Source: Pseudonocardia sp. SCN 73-27 (GTDB taxonomy: Bacteria; Actinomycetota; Actinomycetes; Mycobacteriales; Pseudonocardiaceae). Taken from it: a stretch of 37,185 bases of DNA. The stretch is taken from assembly GCA_001725415.1 (NCBI GenBank), contig MEGH01000048.1, positions 5,462 through 42,646 on the forward strand, given 5' to 3'. The notes under the pieces are model-generated. The model did no database searches. It saw only the letters and a program-made list of their open reading frames with translations, and was not told where the DNA came from. The translations under genes and the position numbers were made by a program. Within the stretch, counting starts at the first letter, position 1, and every line of letters starts with the position of its first letter. Below are positions 22,665 through 29,946 of the stretch, piece after piece.

Positions 22665-23092
22665 GTTCTCCCGGAGGTTCTGTGGCCCGCACGGTCGACG
22701 ACTCGCTGTTCACCTCCGACGGCACGGCCCTGCTCGGCAGCCGCTGCGACGACTGCGGCGCCCACACCTTCCCGCGCCAGAGCGGCTGCCCGCGCTGCAC
22801 CGGCTCCTCGATGGCCGACGTGCCGTTGCACCGCGAGGGCACGCTCTGGTCGTTCACGATCCAGGGCTTCCGGCCCAAGACGCCCTACCAGGGCCCGGAC
22901 GAGTTCGAGCCCTACGGCGTCGGCTACGTCGAGCTGCCCGGGCAGCTGATCGTCGAGGCCCGGCTGACCGAGAACGACCCCGACCGCCTGGAGATCGGCA
23001 TGCCCGTGCGTATGGAGATGGTCCCGTTCCGCACCGACGACGCGGGCGAACCCGTGCTCACGTTCGCGTTCACGCCAGTGGGTCGGTCGTGA
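22661..23092 (+). CDS. DUF35 OB-fold protein with zinc ribbon, thiolase partner
   Basis: 143 residues from ATG 22661. The rubredoxin-like zinc ribbon is CDDCGAHTFPRQSGCPRC (four Cys in CxxC pairs), followed by the OB-fold domain (LWSFTIQGFRPKTPYQGP; VGYVELPGQLIVEARL; GMPVRMEMVPF). DUF35 proteins bind next to a thiolase or aldolase and supply part of its acyl-CoA site, as ChsH2 does for Ltp2 in mycobacterial cholesterol breakdown. Start is uncertain: GTG 22682 has GGAGG 5 bases upstream, whereas ATG 22661 overlaps the previous stop by ATGA like other genes in the operon. The thiolase gene follows with a GTGA overlap, as expected for a complex. Confidence 0.85.
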   Translation: MSSPGGSVARTVDDSLFTSDGTALLGSRCDDCGAHTFPRQSGCPRCTGSSMADVPLHREGTLWSFTIQGFRPKTPYQGPDEFEPYGVGYVELPGQLIVEARLTENDPDRLEIGMPVRMEMVPFRTDDAGEPVLTFAFTPVGRS

Positions 23093-24237
23093 CCGCGGCG
23101 CTCGCGATCGTCGGGATCGGCATCCATCCCTTCGGCCGCACCGAGGGCGTCTCCGGCCGGGCCCAGGCCGTGCATGCGGTCCGCGCCGCCCTCGCCGACG
23201 CCGGCCTGCGGTTCGGGGACATGCAGTTCGGATTCGGCGGCAGCTGGTCGGCCGGTGACCCCGACACCCTCGTCTCCGAGCTGGGACTGACGAGCCTGCC
23301 GTTCGTCAACGTCGCCAACGGCTGCGCCACCGGTGGCAGCGCGCTGCTGAGCGCAGATGCCGCCATCCGGTCCGGCACCCACGACCTCGGGCTCGTCGTC
23401 GGCTTCGACAAGCACCCGCGCGGGGCGTTCAACACCGACCCGGCCTCGCACGGTATCGGTGCCTGGTACGGCGAGACCGGCCTGATGCTGACGACGCAGT
23501 TCTTCGGCCTCAAGATCCAGCGCTACCTGCACACCCACGGCATCGGCACCGAGGTGCTCGCGACGATCGCGGAGAAGGCGTTCCGCAACGGCGCGCTCAA
23601 CCCGAACGCGTGGCGGCGCAAGGAGATCAGCGCCGCCGAGATCGCCGCCGCGCCGATGATCAGCCACCCGTTGACGCAGTACATGTACTGCTCGCCGGGG
23701 GAGGGGGCCGTCGCGTTCGTCGTGTGCCGGGCCGACCGGGCGCGCGACTACTGCGAGAACCCGGTCCACCTCTCCGGTGCGGCGCTGCGGTCGCGGCGCT
23801 ACGGCTCGTTCGAGGTGTTCAGCCCGTGGCTGGCCGTCGACGCCGCCGACAGCCCGACCGTCGAGGCCTCTGCCGCGGCGTTCGCGCAGGCCGGGCTCAC
23901 CCCCGCCGATGTCGACGTCGCCCAGGTCCAGGACACCGAGTCCGGCGCCGAGCTCATGCACATGGCCGAGACCGGGCTCTGCGAGCACGGCGCGCAGGAG
24001 GAGCTGATCTCCTCGGGCGCCACCGCGATCACGGGGAACCTGCCGATCAACACCGACGGCGGCTGCATCGCCAACGGCGAACCCATCGGCGCCTCCGGGC
24101 TGCGGCAGGTCTACGAGACGGCTCTGCAGCTGCGCGGCGAGGCCGGCGACCATCAGGTCCCCGGCGATCCGCGTGTCGGTTTCACCCACGTCTACGGCGC
24201 ACCCGGCATCTCCGCGTGCACCGTGCTGACCCGCTGA
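23089..24237 (+). CDS. Thiolase-fold enzyme, lipid-transfer protein (Ltp/SCP-x) branch
   Basis: 382 residues with two thiolase half-domains. The nucleophile region is VNVANGCATGGSAL with Cys79 present; the second half has DTESGAELMHMAE, a degenerate form of the DCFT..E motif, and NTDGGCIANGEPIGASG. The C-terminal second Cys of degradative thiolases (CxGxGxG) is replaced by HVYGAPGISACTVL. This is the SCP-x/Ltp type that works with a DUF35 partner in thiolytic or retro-aldol cleavage of branched side chains. Because Cys79 is kept, thiolysis remains possible; Ltp2-type aldolases use Tyr residues instead. GTG 23089 overlaps the DUF35 stop. Confidence 0.88.
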   Translation: MTAALAIVGIGIHPFGRTEGVSGRAQAVHAVRAALADAGLRFGDMQFGFGGSWSAGDPDTLVSELGLTSLPFVNVANGCATGGSALLSADAAIRSGTHDLGLVVGFDKHPRGAFNTDPASHGIGAWYGETGLMLTTQFFGLKIQRYLHTHGIGTEVLATIAEKAFRNGALNPNAWRRKEISAAEIAAAPMISHPLTQYMYCSPGEGAVAFVVCRADRARDYCENPVHLSGAALRSRRYGSFEVFSPWLAVDAADSPTVEASAAAFAQAGLTPADVDVAQVQDTESGAELMHMAETGLCEHGAQEELISSGATAITGNLPINTDGGCIANGEPIGASGLRQVYETALQLRGEAGDHQVPGDPRVGFTHVYGAPGISACTVLTR

Positions 24238-24248
24238 GAGGCACGCAC

Positions 24249-25544
24249 ATGGGCTGGGACTTCGAGACCGACCCCGACGTCCAGCGGGAGCTGGACTGGG
24301 TCGACGAGTTCGTCCGCACCGAGGTCGAACCCGTCGACCAGGTGATCGAGCACGCCTGGAACGTCCACGACCCGGCGCGCAACGCGCTGATCAAGCCGCT
24401 GCAGGACGTCGTCCGCGACCGTGGGCTGTGGGCCTGCCACCTGGGCCCCGAGCTGGGCGGCAAGGGCTACGGCCAGCTGCGGCTCGCCCTGCTCAACGAG
24501 CAGCTCGGCCGTTCCCACTCCGCGCCCGTGGTGTTCGGCTGCCAGGCTCCCGATTCGGGCAATGCGGAAATCCTGGCCCACTACGGTACGGACCACCTGA
24601 AGAAGACCTACCTCGAACCGCTGGTCGCGAACGAGATCGTGTCCTGCTTCTCGATGACCGAGCCCCACGGCGGATCCGACCCCACCGGGTTCCGAACCAC
24701 GGCCGTCCTCGACGGCGACGACTGGGTCATCAACGGCGAGAAGTGGTTCTCCAGCCACGCCCTGTTCGCCGACTTCCTCATCGTCATGGCCGTCACCGAA
24801 CCCGACGCGCCCCGGCACAAGTCGATGTCGATGTTCGTCGTGCCCGCCGACACCCCCGGCCTCGAACGCGTCCGCGACGTCTCCGTCTGGGGGCACGAGG
24901 AGTCCGTCGGCACCCACCAGTACCTGCGCTACACCGACGTCCGCGTCCCCGCCGAGAACCTGCTCGGCGAGCGCGGCGCCGCGTTCGCCGTCGCCCAGAC
25001 CCGCCTCGGTGGCGGCCGCATCCACCACGCCATGCGCACCGTCGGCCTCGTGACGACCGCGTTCGAGCTGATGAAGCGCCGCGCCGTCTCCCGCACCACC
25101 AAGGGCGACCGGCTCGCCGACAAGCAGCTCGTCCAGCAGATGATCGCCGACACCTGGATCGAGCTCGAACAGTTCCGGCTGCTCGTCCTGCGTACCGCCT
25201 GGCGGATCGACCGCTACAACGACTACCGCAAGGTCCGCGCCGACATCTCCGCCGTCAAGGCCGCCATGCCCAAGGTGCTGCTCGACGCCTCGTCGCGCGC
25301 CATCCAGATCCACGGCTCGCTCGGCATCTCCACCGAGCTGCCCTTCGGCAAGTGGGTCATGGAGTCGTTCCACATGGGACTCGCCGACGGCGCCACCGAG
25401 ATCCACAAGGTCAACCTCGCGCAGGCCCTGCTGCGCGGCACCGACCCCGACGACGGCCTGTTCCCGCCCTACATCCGCCCCACCCTGCGCGCCGCGGCCC
25501 ACGACCGGTTCGCCGACGTCCTGGCCGCCGCGGACGACGACTGA
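24249..25544 (+). CDS. Acyl-CoA dehydrogenase-fold protein of the ACAD10/11 type
   Basis: 431 residues. It follows the ACAD11 dehydrogenase domain closely: CQAPDSGNAEILAHYGT, VSCFSMTEPHGGSDPT, RLGGGRIHHAMRTVG, and LADGATEIHKV, where Asp380 stands at the place of the catalytic Glu of ordinary acyl-CoA dehydrogenases (Asp is also found there in ACAD11). In ACAD10/11 and the lva pathway this fold removes phosphate from a 4-phosphoacyl-CoA after a kinase has acted. The kinase half is a separate gene here (7085-8158). ATG 24249 follows GAGAGG; the longer frame from 23610 lies inside the thiolase gene and is rejected. Confidence 0.9.
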   Translation: MGWDFETDPDVQRELDWVDEFVRTEVEPVDQVIEHAWNVHDPARNALIKPLQDVVRDRGLWACHLGPELGGKGYGQLRLALLNEQLGRSHSAPVVFGCQAPDSGNAEILAHYGTDHLKKTYLEPLVANEIVSCFSMTEPHGGSDPTGFRTTAVLDGDDWVINGEKWFSSHALFADFLIVMAVTEPDAPRHKSMSMFVVPADTPGLERVRDVSVWGHEESVGTHQYLRYTDVRVPAENLLGERGAAFAVAQTRLGGGRIHHAMRTVGLVTTAFELMKRRAVSRTTKGDRLADKQLVQQMIADTWIELEQFRLLVLRTAWRIDRYNDYRKVRADISAVKAAMPKVLLDASSRAIQIHGSLGISTELPFGKWVMESFHMGLADGATEIHKVNLAQALLRGTDPDDGLFPPYIRPTLRAAAHDRFADVLAAADDD

Positions 25545-25556
25545 ACGGGAGATCGC

Positions 25557-26669
25557 ATGCGGTACACACCCGACGCCGACGCCGAGGAACTGCGCACCAC
25601 CGTGCGCGCCTTCCTCGACAAGCACCTCCCCGTCGACGCGGTGTTCGCCGAGCTGCGCGGCGACCGCGGCTGGGATCCCGCCGTGTGGCGACGGTTCGCA
25701 GGCGAGCTCGGCGCCGTCGCCCTCGACGTCCCCGAGGACCTCGGCGGCGCCGGTGCCGGCATCCGCGAGCTCGCCGTCGTGGCCGAGGAGCTGGGCCGCG
25801 TCCCGTCGCGGCTGCCGTGGTTCTCCACCGCCGTCCTCGCCGTTGGCGCGCTCACCGCGTGCGACGACGCCGCCGACCTCCTCGACGGACTGCTGTCCGG
25901 CGACACCACCGCCACCCTCGCCCACCTCGAGGACCCCGCCGGCTGGGACCCCACCTCCGTCGCGACCGTCGCCGAGCCCGGCGCCGACAGCTGGCGGCTC
26001 ACCGGCACCAAGACCCTCGTCGTCGAAGGCGCCGGCGCCGACCTGCTCCTCGTCGTCGCCAAGGCCGGGGACGACCTCGGCCTGTTCGCCGTGCACAGCG
26101 TCGCCGACGGGCTGACCCGCACCCCGCTCGAAGCGCTCGACCCCAACCGGCAGCTCGCCCGCGTCGACATGGCCCGCGTCGCGGCTCGGCGCATCGGTGC
26201 GGGTCACGATGTGGGCGCGCTCGTCGCCCGGGTGCTCGACCGGGCCGTCGTCGCGCTGGCCGCCGAACAGCTCGGCGGTGCCGCCGGAGCGCTCGACGCG
26301 GCCGTCGCCTACGCGGGCGAGCGCCTGCAGTTCGGCCGGCCCATCGGCACCTTCCAGGCGGTCAAGCACCGCTGCGCCGACATGGCCGTCCAGGTCGAGG
26401 CCGCCCGCTCCGCCGTCGCCTGGGTGACCGCGTGCGCCGACGAGGCACCGGAGGAGCTGTCCGCGGCCGTCGCCGTCGCCGCCATGACGTGCGGGCAGGC
26501 GTACCGCTACGTCGCCGGGGAGAACATCCAGGTGCACGGCGGGATCGGCTTCACCTGGGAGCACCCGGCGCACCTGCACTTCCGGCGGGCCGCCACCGAC
26601 GCCGTGCTGTTCGGGGACCACGCGGCGCACCGGGAACGGCTGCTCGCCGCCATCGGTGTGGGGAAGTAG
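25557..26669 (+). CDS. Acyl-CoA dehydrogenase 3 (FadE28/29-like small subunit type)
   Basis: 370 residues, short type. N-terminal helices (LRTTVRAFLDKHLPVDAV), a shortened beta domain lacking the usual TEPxxGSD signature (LAHLEDPAGWDP instead), and a C-terminal domain with GERLQFGRPIGTFQAVKHRCADM and NIQVHGGIGFTWEHPAHLHFRRA. This is the pattern of actinobacterial FadE proteins that form alpha2beta2 heterotetramers in which one subunit lacks part of the flavin site. It could pair with acyl-CoA dehydrogenase 1. ATG 25557 follows GGGAGA, 12 bases after the previous stop. Last gene of the operon; the convergent tRNA-Gly is 9 bases away. Confidence 0.88.
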   Translation: MRYTPDADAEELRTTVRAFLDKHLPVDAVFAELRGDRGWDPAVWRRFAGELGAVALDVPEDLGGAGAGIRELAVVAEELGRVPSRLPWFSTAVLAVGALTACDDAADLLDGLLSGDTTATLAHLEDPAGWDPTSVATVAEPGADSWRLTGTKTLVVEGAGADLLLVVAKAGDDLGLFAVHSVADGLTRTPLEALDPNRQLARVDMARVAARRIGAGHDVGALVARVLDRAVVALAAEQLGGAAGALDAAVAYAGERLQFGRPIGTFQAVKHRCADMAVQVEAARSAVAWVTACADEAPEELSAAVAVAAMTCGQAYRYVAGENIQVHGGIGFTWEHPAHLHFRRAATDAVLFGDHAAHRERLLAAIGVGK

Positions 26670-26678
26670 AGAAGAGAG

Positions 26679-26751
26679 AGCGGACGACGGGATTCGAACC
26701 CGCGACCCTCACCTTGGCAAGGTGATGCGCTACCAGCTGCGCTACGTCCGC
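26679..26751 (-). tRNA. tRNA-Gly(GCC): tRNA-Gly (anticodon GCC)
   Basis: A 73-base cloverleaf reads on the minus strand: acceptor GCGGACG pairing with CGTCCGC, D-arm GCGC/GCGC, anticodon stem TCACC/GGTGA with loop TTGCCAA (anticodon GCC), five-base variable loop, T-arm with TTCGAAT loop. The discriminator is T, and CCA is not encoded (CTC follows). Confidence 0.95.
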
Positions 26752-26854
26752 ATGTCCGGCACCGGGCCGGTGGGGCAACGGTAGCCGACGCGATGATCGC
26801 GCCGGCCACCGGTCTCCCCGTCGGGCGACCTCCCGGTCGGACGACCTCCCCGGG

Positions 26855-29128
26855 TCAGACGACGGCGCCGTCTGCGCGCTTCGGCGTGCGCGTCGACGAC
26901 CGGCCCGCCGGCCGCTTCGCCGGAGTTCGCGGCTCGGCGTCGCCGAACCTGCGCTGCAGCGCGATCGTCAGCGGCACCGCGACCGTGACCGTCGAGATCG
27001 TGCCCGCGACGATGCCCAGGATCAGCGCCAACGCGAAGTCGGCCAACGTCTCCCCACCCAGCACGAGCAGTGCCAGCAGGATCATCGACGTCGACAGGCC
27101 CGTGTTCACGGTGCGCGGCACCGTCGACAGCACCGCCTGGCCCGCAACCCGGTGGAACGGCTCCTTCCGCCGCGTCGCCCGTTCCGCCCGCACTCGGTCG
27201 AACACCACCACGGAGTCGTTCACGGTGTAACCGATGACCGTCAGCAGCCCCGCGACGAACACGCCGTCGATCGTGCGGCCCGTCCACGCGAACCAGCCGA
27301 CGACGACCGCCACGTTGGCCAGCAGCGCCGCCACCGCACCCGCTCCGTACGTCCAGCGGAACCGCACGGCCAGGTAGATCAGCTGCGCCGCAAGCGCCAC
27401 CGCCAGCGCGATCAACGCGCCCCGCGCCAGCTCCGCGCCCAGGCTCGGCCCGATCAGCTCGTCCTGCTCCAGCTCGGCGCCACCACCCGCTGCCGCCAGG
27501 GCCTCCCGCAGCGCCGACACGTCGGCGTCGACGATGTCGTTGCCCCGCACCGAGATGCCGCCGTCGCCGGTCATCTGGACCGACCGCCCACCCAGCCCGG
27601 CCTCGGCCACGGCCGCGCGGGCGGTATCGGCGTCCACCGGGTTCGTCGTCGTGAACTCGACCGAACGCCCGCCCGTGAACTCCACACCCAGGTCGAGCCC
27701 TCGCACCGCGAGCCCCGCCAGCGCCACCACGACGACCACCGCCGACACCGCCAGGTACCGGCCCGCCGGCCGCAGCAGCCCCGGGTCCACCTTCTCCAGC
27801 CGGCGCCGCACCGGGCCGATCGTCGACAGTCCCGTCCACGCCGGGTGCTTCAGAACCACCTTGCGGCGCAGCGTCCAGATCGTCAGCAGCCGCGACAGCA
27901 CCAGCGCCGAGAACAGCGACACCACGACACCGAGTGTCAGCGTCACCCCGAACCCGCGCACCGGCCCCGACGCCAGCCAGAACAGCAACGCACCCGCCAG
28001 CAGCGTCGTCACCGCGGAGTCGATCACCGCCGTGAACGCGCCCTTGTACCCGCGTTCCGACGCCCGCTCCAGCCGCGGCCGTTTCGCGTACTCCTCCCGG
28101 GCCCGCTCCGCGACCAGCACGTTCGCGTCGACCGCCATACCGATCGCCAGCACGAACCCCGCCAGGCCCGGCAACGTCAGCGTCGCCCCCAGCGCGATCA
28201 GCCCGGCGTACGCCACCAGCGCGTAGCCCGCCAGCGCGACCACCGCCACCAGACCCGCGAGCCGGTACGCCACCAGCAGGAACACGCCCGTCAACGCCGT
28301 CCCGATCAGCGCTGCCAGCATGCTCGCCTCGATCGCCGACGCGCCCAGCGTCGGGCCCACCGTCCGCTGCTCGATGATCTCCACAGGCACCGGCAGGGCG
28401 CCGCCCTGGATCAGGATCGCCAGCTCCTGGGCCTGCTCCACGCTGAACGAGCCGCTGATCTGCGTGCTCCCACCCAGCATGCCGACGCCACAGCCGATCG
28501 ACGGGTCCAGCTGCGGCGACGAGATCACCTGCGAGTCCAGCACGATCGCGATCCGTCGCGCAGGATCCCCGGCAGGCGCGCACGCCGTCTGCGCCGTCAG
28601 CTGTCGCCACCTCTCCCCGCCCTCGCCGGAGAACGAGACGTCGACGACCGAGCCGATCACCCCCTGCGACCCCGCTGCCGACTGCGCCGACTCCACGTCC
28701 TCGCCCACCAGCGCGGGCGGGCCCACCAGCAGCGGCGCGCCCGAGTCGTCGACGATCTGGCGGCTGTCCGCCGTCGGCGTGTTCAGCACCGGGCGGATCG
28801 CCAGCTGCGCGGTGCGGCCCAGCACCTCCGCCGCCTCCGCCGGGTCCTGAAGGCCCGGCAGCTCCACGACGATGCGGTTCTCGCCCGACCGGTTCAGCGA
28901 CGGCTCCGCGACCCCCAGCCCGTCGACCCGGCCGCGCAGCACCTCCAGCACACGGTCGGTGGCGGCGGAGTCGGCGGCGATACCCGGGGCGTCCCGGGTC
29001 TCGAGGACGATCTGCGTGCCACCACGCAGATCCAGGCCGAGCGTGGGCGAACCGGTCGCGGCGACGGCGGCCGACCCGCCGACGACGACGAGCGCCGCGA
29101 GAGCGCGCGCGAGCAGGGGACTTTTCAC
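26855..29128 (-). CDS. secDF: Fused protein-export subunit SecDF
   Basis: 757 residues joining SecD and SecF, each with six membrane segments. SecD part (about 1-430): N-terminal helix, LGLDLRGGTQIVLE, a large extracytoplasmic loop (P1 domain) to about 240, then membrane segments with AIGMAVDANVLVAERARE. SecF part (about 440-745): LDLGVEFTGGRSVEF, then IGYTVNDSVVVFDRVRAER and TGLSTSMILLALLVLGG. It uses proton flow to pull secreted chains from SecYEG. Actinobacteria normally have separate secD and secF near yajC and ruvB; this fused gene without yajC is probably a second copy. GTG 29128 is chosen (AAGG upstream; no better start). A secreted protein is encoded just upstream. Confidence 0.9.
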   Translation of the reverse strand: MKSPLLARALAALVVVGGSAAVAATGSPTLGLDLRGGTQIVLETRDAPGIAADSAATDRVLEVLRGRVDGLGVAEPSLNRSGENRIVVELPGLQDPAEAAEVLGRTAQLAIRPVLNTPTADSRQIVDDSGAPLLVGPPALVGEDVESAQSAAGSQGVIGSVVDVSFSGEGGERWRQLTAQTACAPAGDPARRIAIVLDSQVISSPQLDPSIGCGVGMLGGSTQISGSFSVEQAQELAILIQGGALPVPVEIIEQRTVGPTLGASAIEASMLAALIGTALTGVFLLVAYRLAGLVAVVALAGYALVAYAGLIALGATLTLPGLAGFVLAIGMAVDANVLVAERAREEYAKRPRLERASERGYKGAFTAVIDSAVTTLLAGALLFWLASGPVRGFGVTLTLGVVVSLFSALVLSRLLTIWTLRRKVVLKHPAWTGLSTIGPVRRRLEKVDPGLLRPAGRYLAVSAVVVVVALAGLAVRGLDLGVEFTGGRSVEFTTTNPVDADTARAAVAEAGLGGRSVQMTGDGGISVRGNDIVDADVSALREALAAAGGGAELEQDELIGPSLGAELARGALIALAVALAAQLIYLAVRFRWTYGAGAVAALLANVAVVVGWFAWTGRTIDGVFVAGLLTVIGYTVNDSVVVFDRVRAERATRRKEPFHRVAGQAVLSTVPRTVNTGLSTSMILLALLVLGGETLADFALALILGIVAGTISTVTVAVPLTIALQRRFGDAEPRTPAKRPAGRSSTRTPKRADGAVV

Positions 29129-29179
29129 GGGGACCTTCGGTGAGAGCCCGCACGAGGCGGGGTGAGGAGACGGACGGCG

Positions 29180-29551
29180 TCAGACGGTCGGCACCGGAGG
29201 TCCGCGCCCGCACCGCGGCGCCCACTCCGCGGCAGGCCCCGTCGCCGTCTCCTCGGACGCACACGTCCACGCCCCCACCGGACGCGCGGACGTCACCGCC
29301 GGCGTCACCACCGCCGAGCCCGCGGACCAGGTCACGACCGACGACACCGCGGCCGCCGGGGCGTCCGACGCCGCCGGCCGCCGCGTCCCCGACTCCGCAC
29401 GCGCCGGCGTCACCGTCCCGATCGCCCGCGTCGCGCCGTCGGCCTGCTGATGCGTCCGCGCCGACACCGGACCCACCGGCACCAGCAACGCCACCAACAG
29501 TGCCAGGAGCAGGGGCCACCGCAGCGACACACGCGCGGCGACGCGGGACAC
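29180..29551 (-). CDS. Small secreted or membrane-anchored protein of unknown function
   Basis: 123 residues. After a short Arg-rich start (SRVAARVSLRW) comes a hydrophobic segment (PLLLALLVALLVPVGPVSA), a signal peptide with a plausible cleavage after VSA, or an anchor. The mature part is Thr/Ala/Val-rich with two Cys residues (WTCASEE; APRCGRG) and no known domain. GTG 29551 has GAGGAG 4 bases upstream, which fixes the start over the open frame from 29629. It lies 51 bases before secDF on the same strand, so the two are probably cotranscribed and it may work with that SecDF. I do not recognise the family. Confidence 0.6.
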   Translation of the reverse strand: MSRVAARVSLRWPLLLALLVALLVPVGPVSARTHQQADGATRAIGTVTPARAESGTRRPAASDAPAAAVSSVVTWSAGSAVVTPAVTSARPVGAWTCASEETATGPAAEWAPRCGRGPPVPTV

Positions 29552-29946
29552 GGCACTCCTCGGGGCTCGGCGGACCCCGCCACGGTACCGGCGTTCCGTC
29601 ACCGACTGTCCGGTTCGTCCACCTGTCACGCGGATATGGAACGGATGTGGAAGACGTCCCGCGGCTTGCGGCCGCCGCGACGGCGACGCACGGTGGGGGA
29701 GCGGTCCGTGACCGTCGGTGAGCTGCCCGCGCCCCTGGGACGCGCGAGGACGGCCCGGGTTGCGTCGACTTCAGATCAACCCGTTGCGCTGCACGGCGGA
29801 ACTTCGCAAAAGGCGGTAACAGCCCGTCTTTCTCCAACGCTGGGGAGATCAAGGAGATACGGATCCCCGCTGAGTATCTCCAGGCTTCTGCAGATTTCCC
29901 GACGTCCGGCACCCCGACCGGTCGTCTCGTGCTGGAAGGACTGGAC
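29552..29946 (+). promoter_or_regulatory. Structured leader and divergent promoter region
   Basis: This 395-base gap separates the minus-strand secreted gene from the plus-strand repeat protein. It contains an inverted repeat CGGGTTG/CAACCCG (29756-29762, 29777-29783). Nearer the gene, GGAGATAC (29853-29860) pairs perfectly with GTATCTCC (29874-29881), while GGGGA (29842-29846) pairs with TCCCC (29864-29868), which lies in the loop of the first stem. The two helices interlock, so they are mutually exclusive or form a pseudoknot, as in riboswitch-like leaders. I cannot match it to a known class. No strong -35/-10 pair is visible. Confidence 0.4.

Noticed and set aside
29756-29783. Seventh operator copy
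   Set aside because: GTTGCGTCGACTTCAG resembles operator 4 but lacks the A of TTGAC, so the arms are out of register; the CGGGTTG/CAACCCG pair explains it better as a hairpin.
29800-29830. ECF-sigma promoter (GGAACTT)
   Set aside because: The following GTC is 23 bases from GGAAC, too far for the usual spacing.
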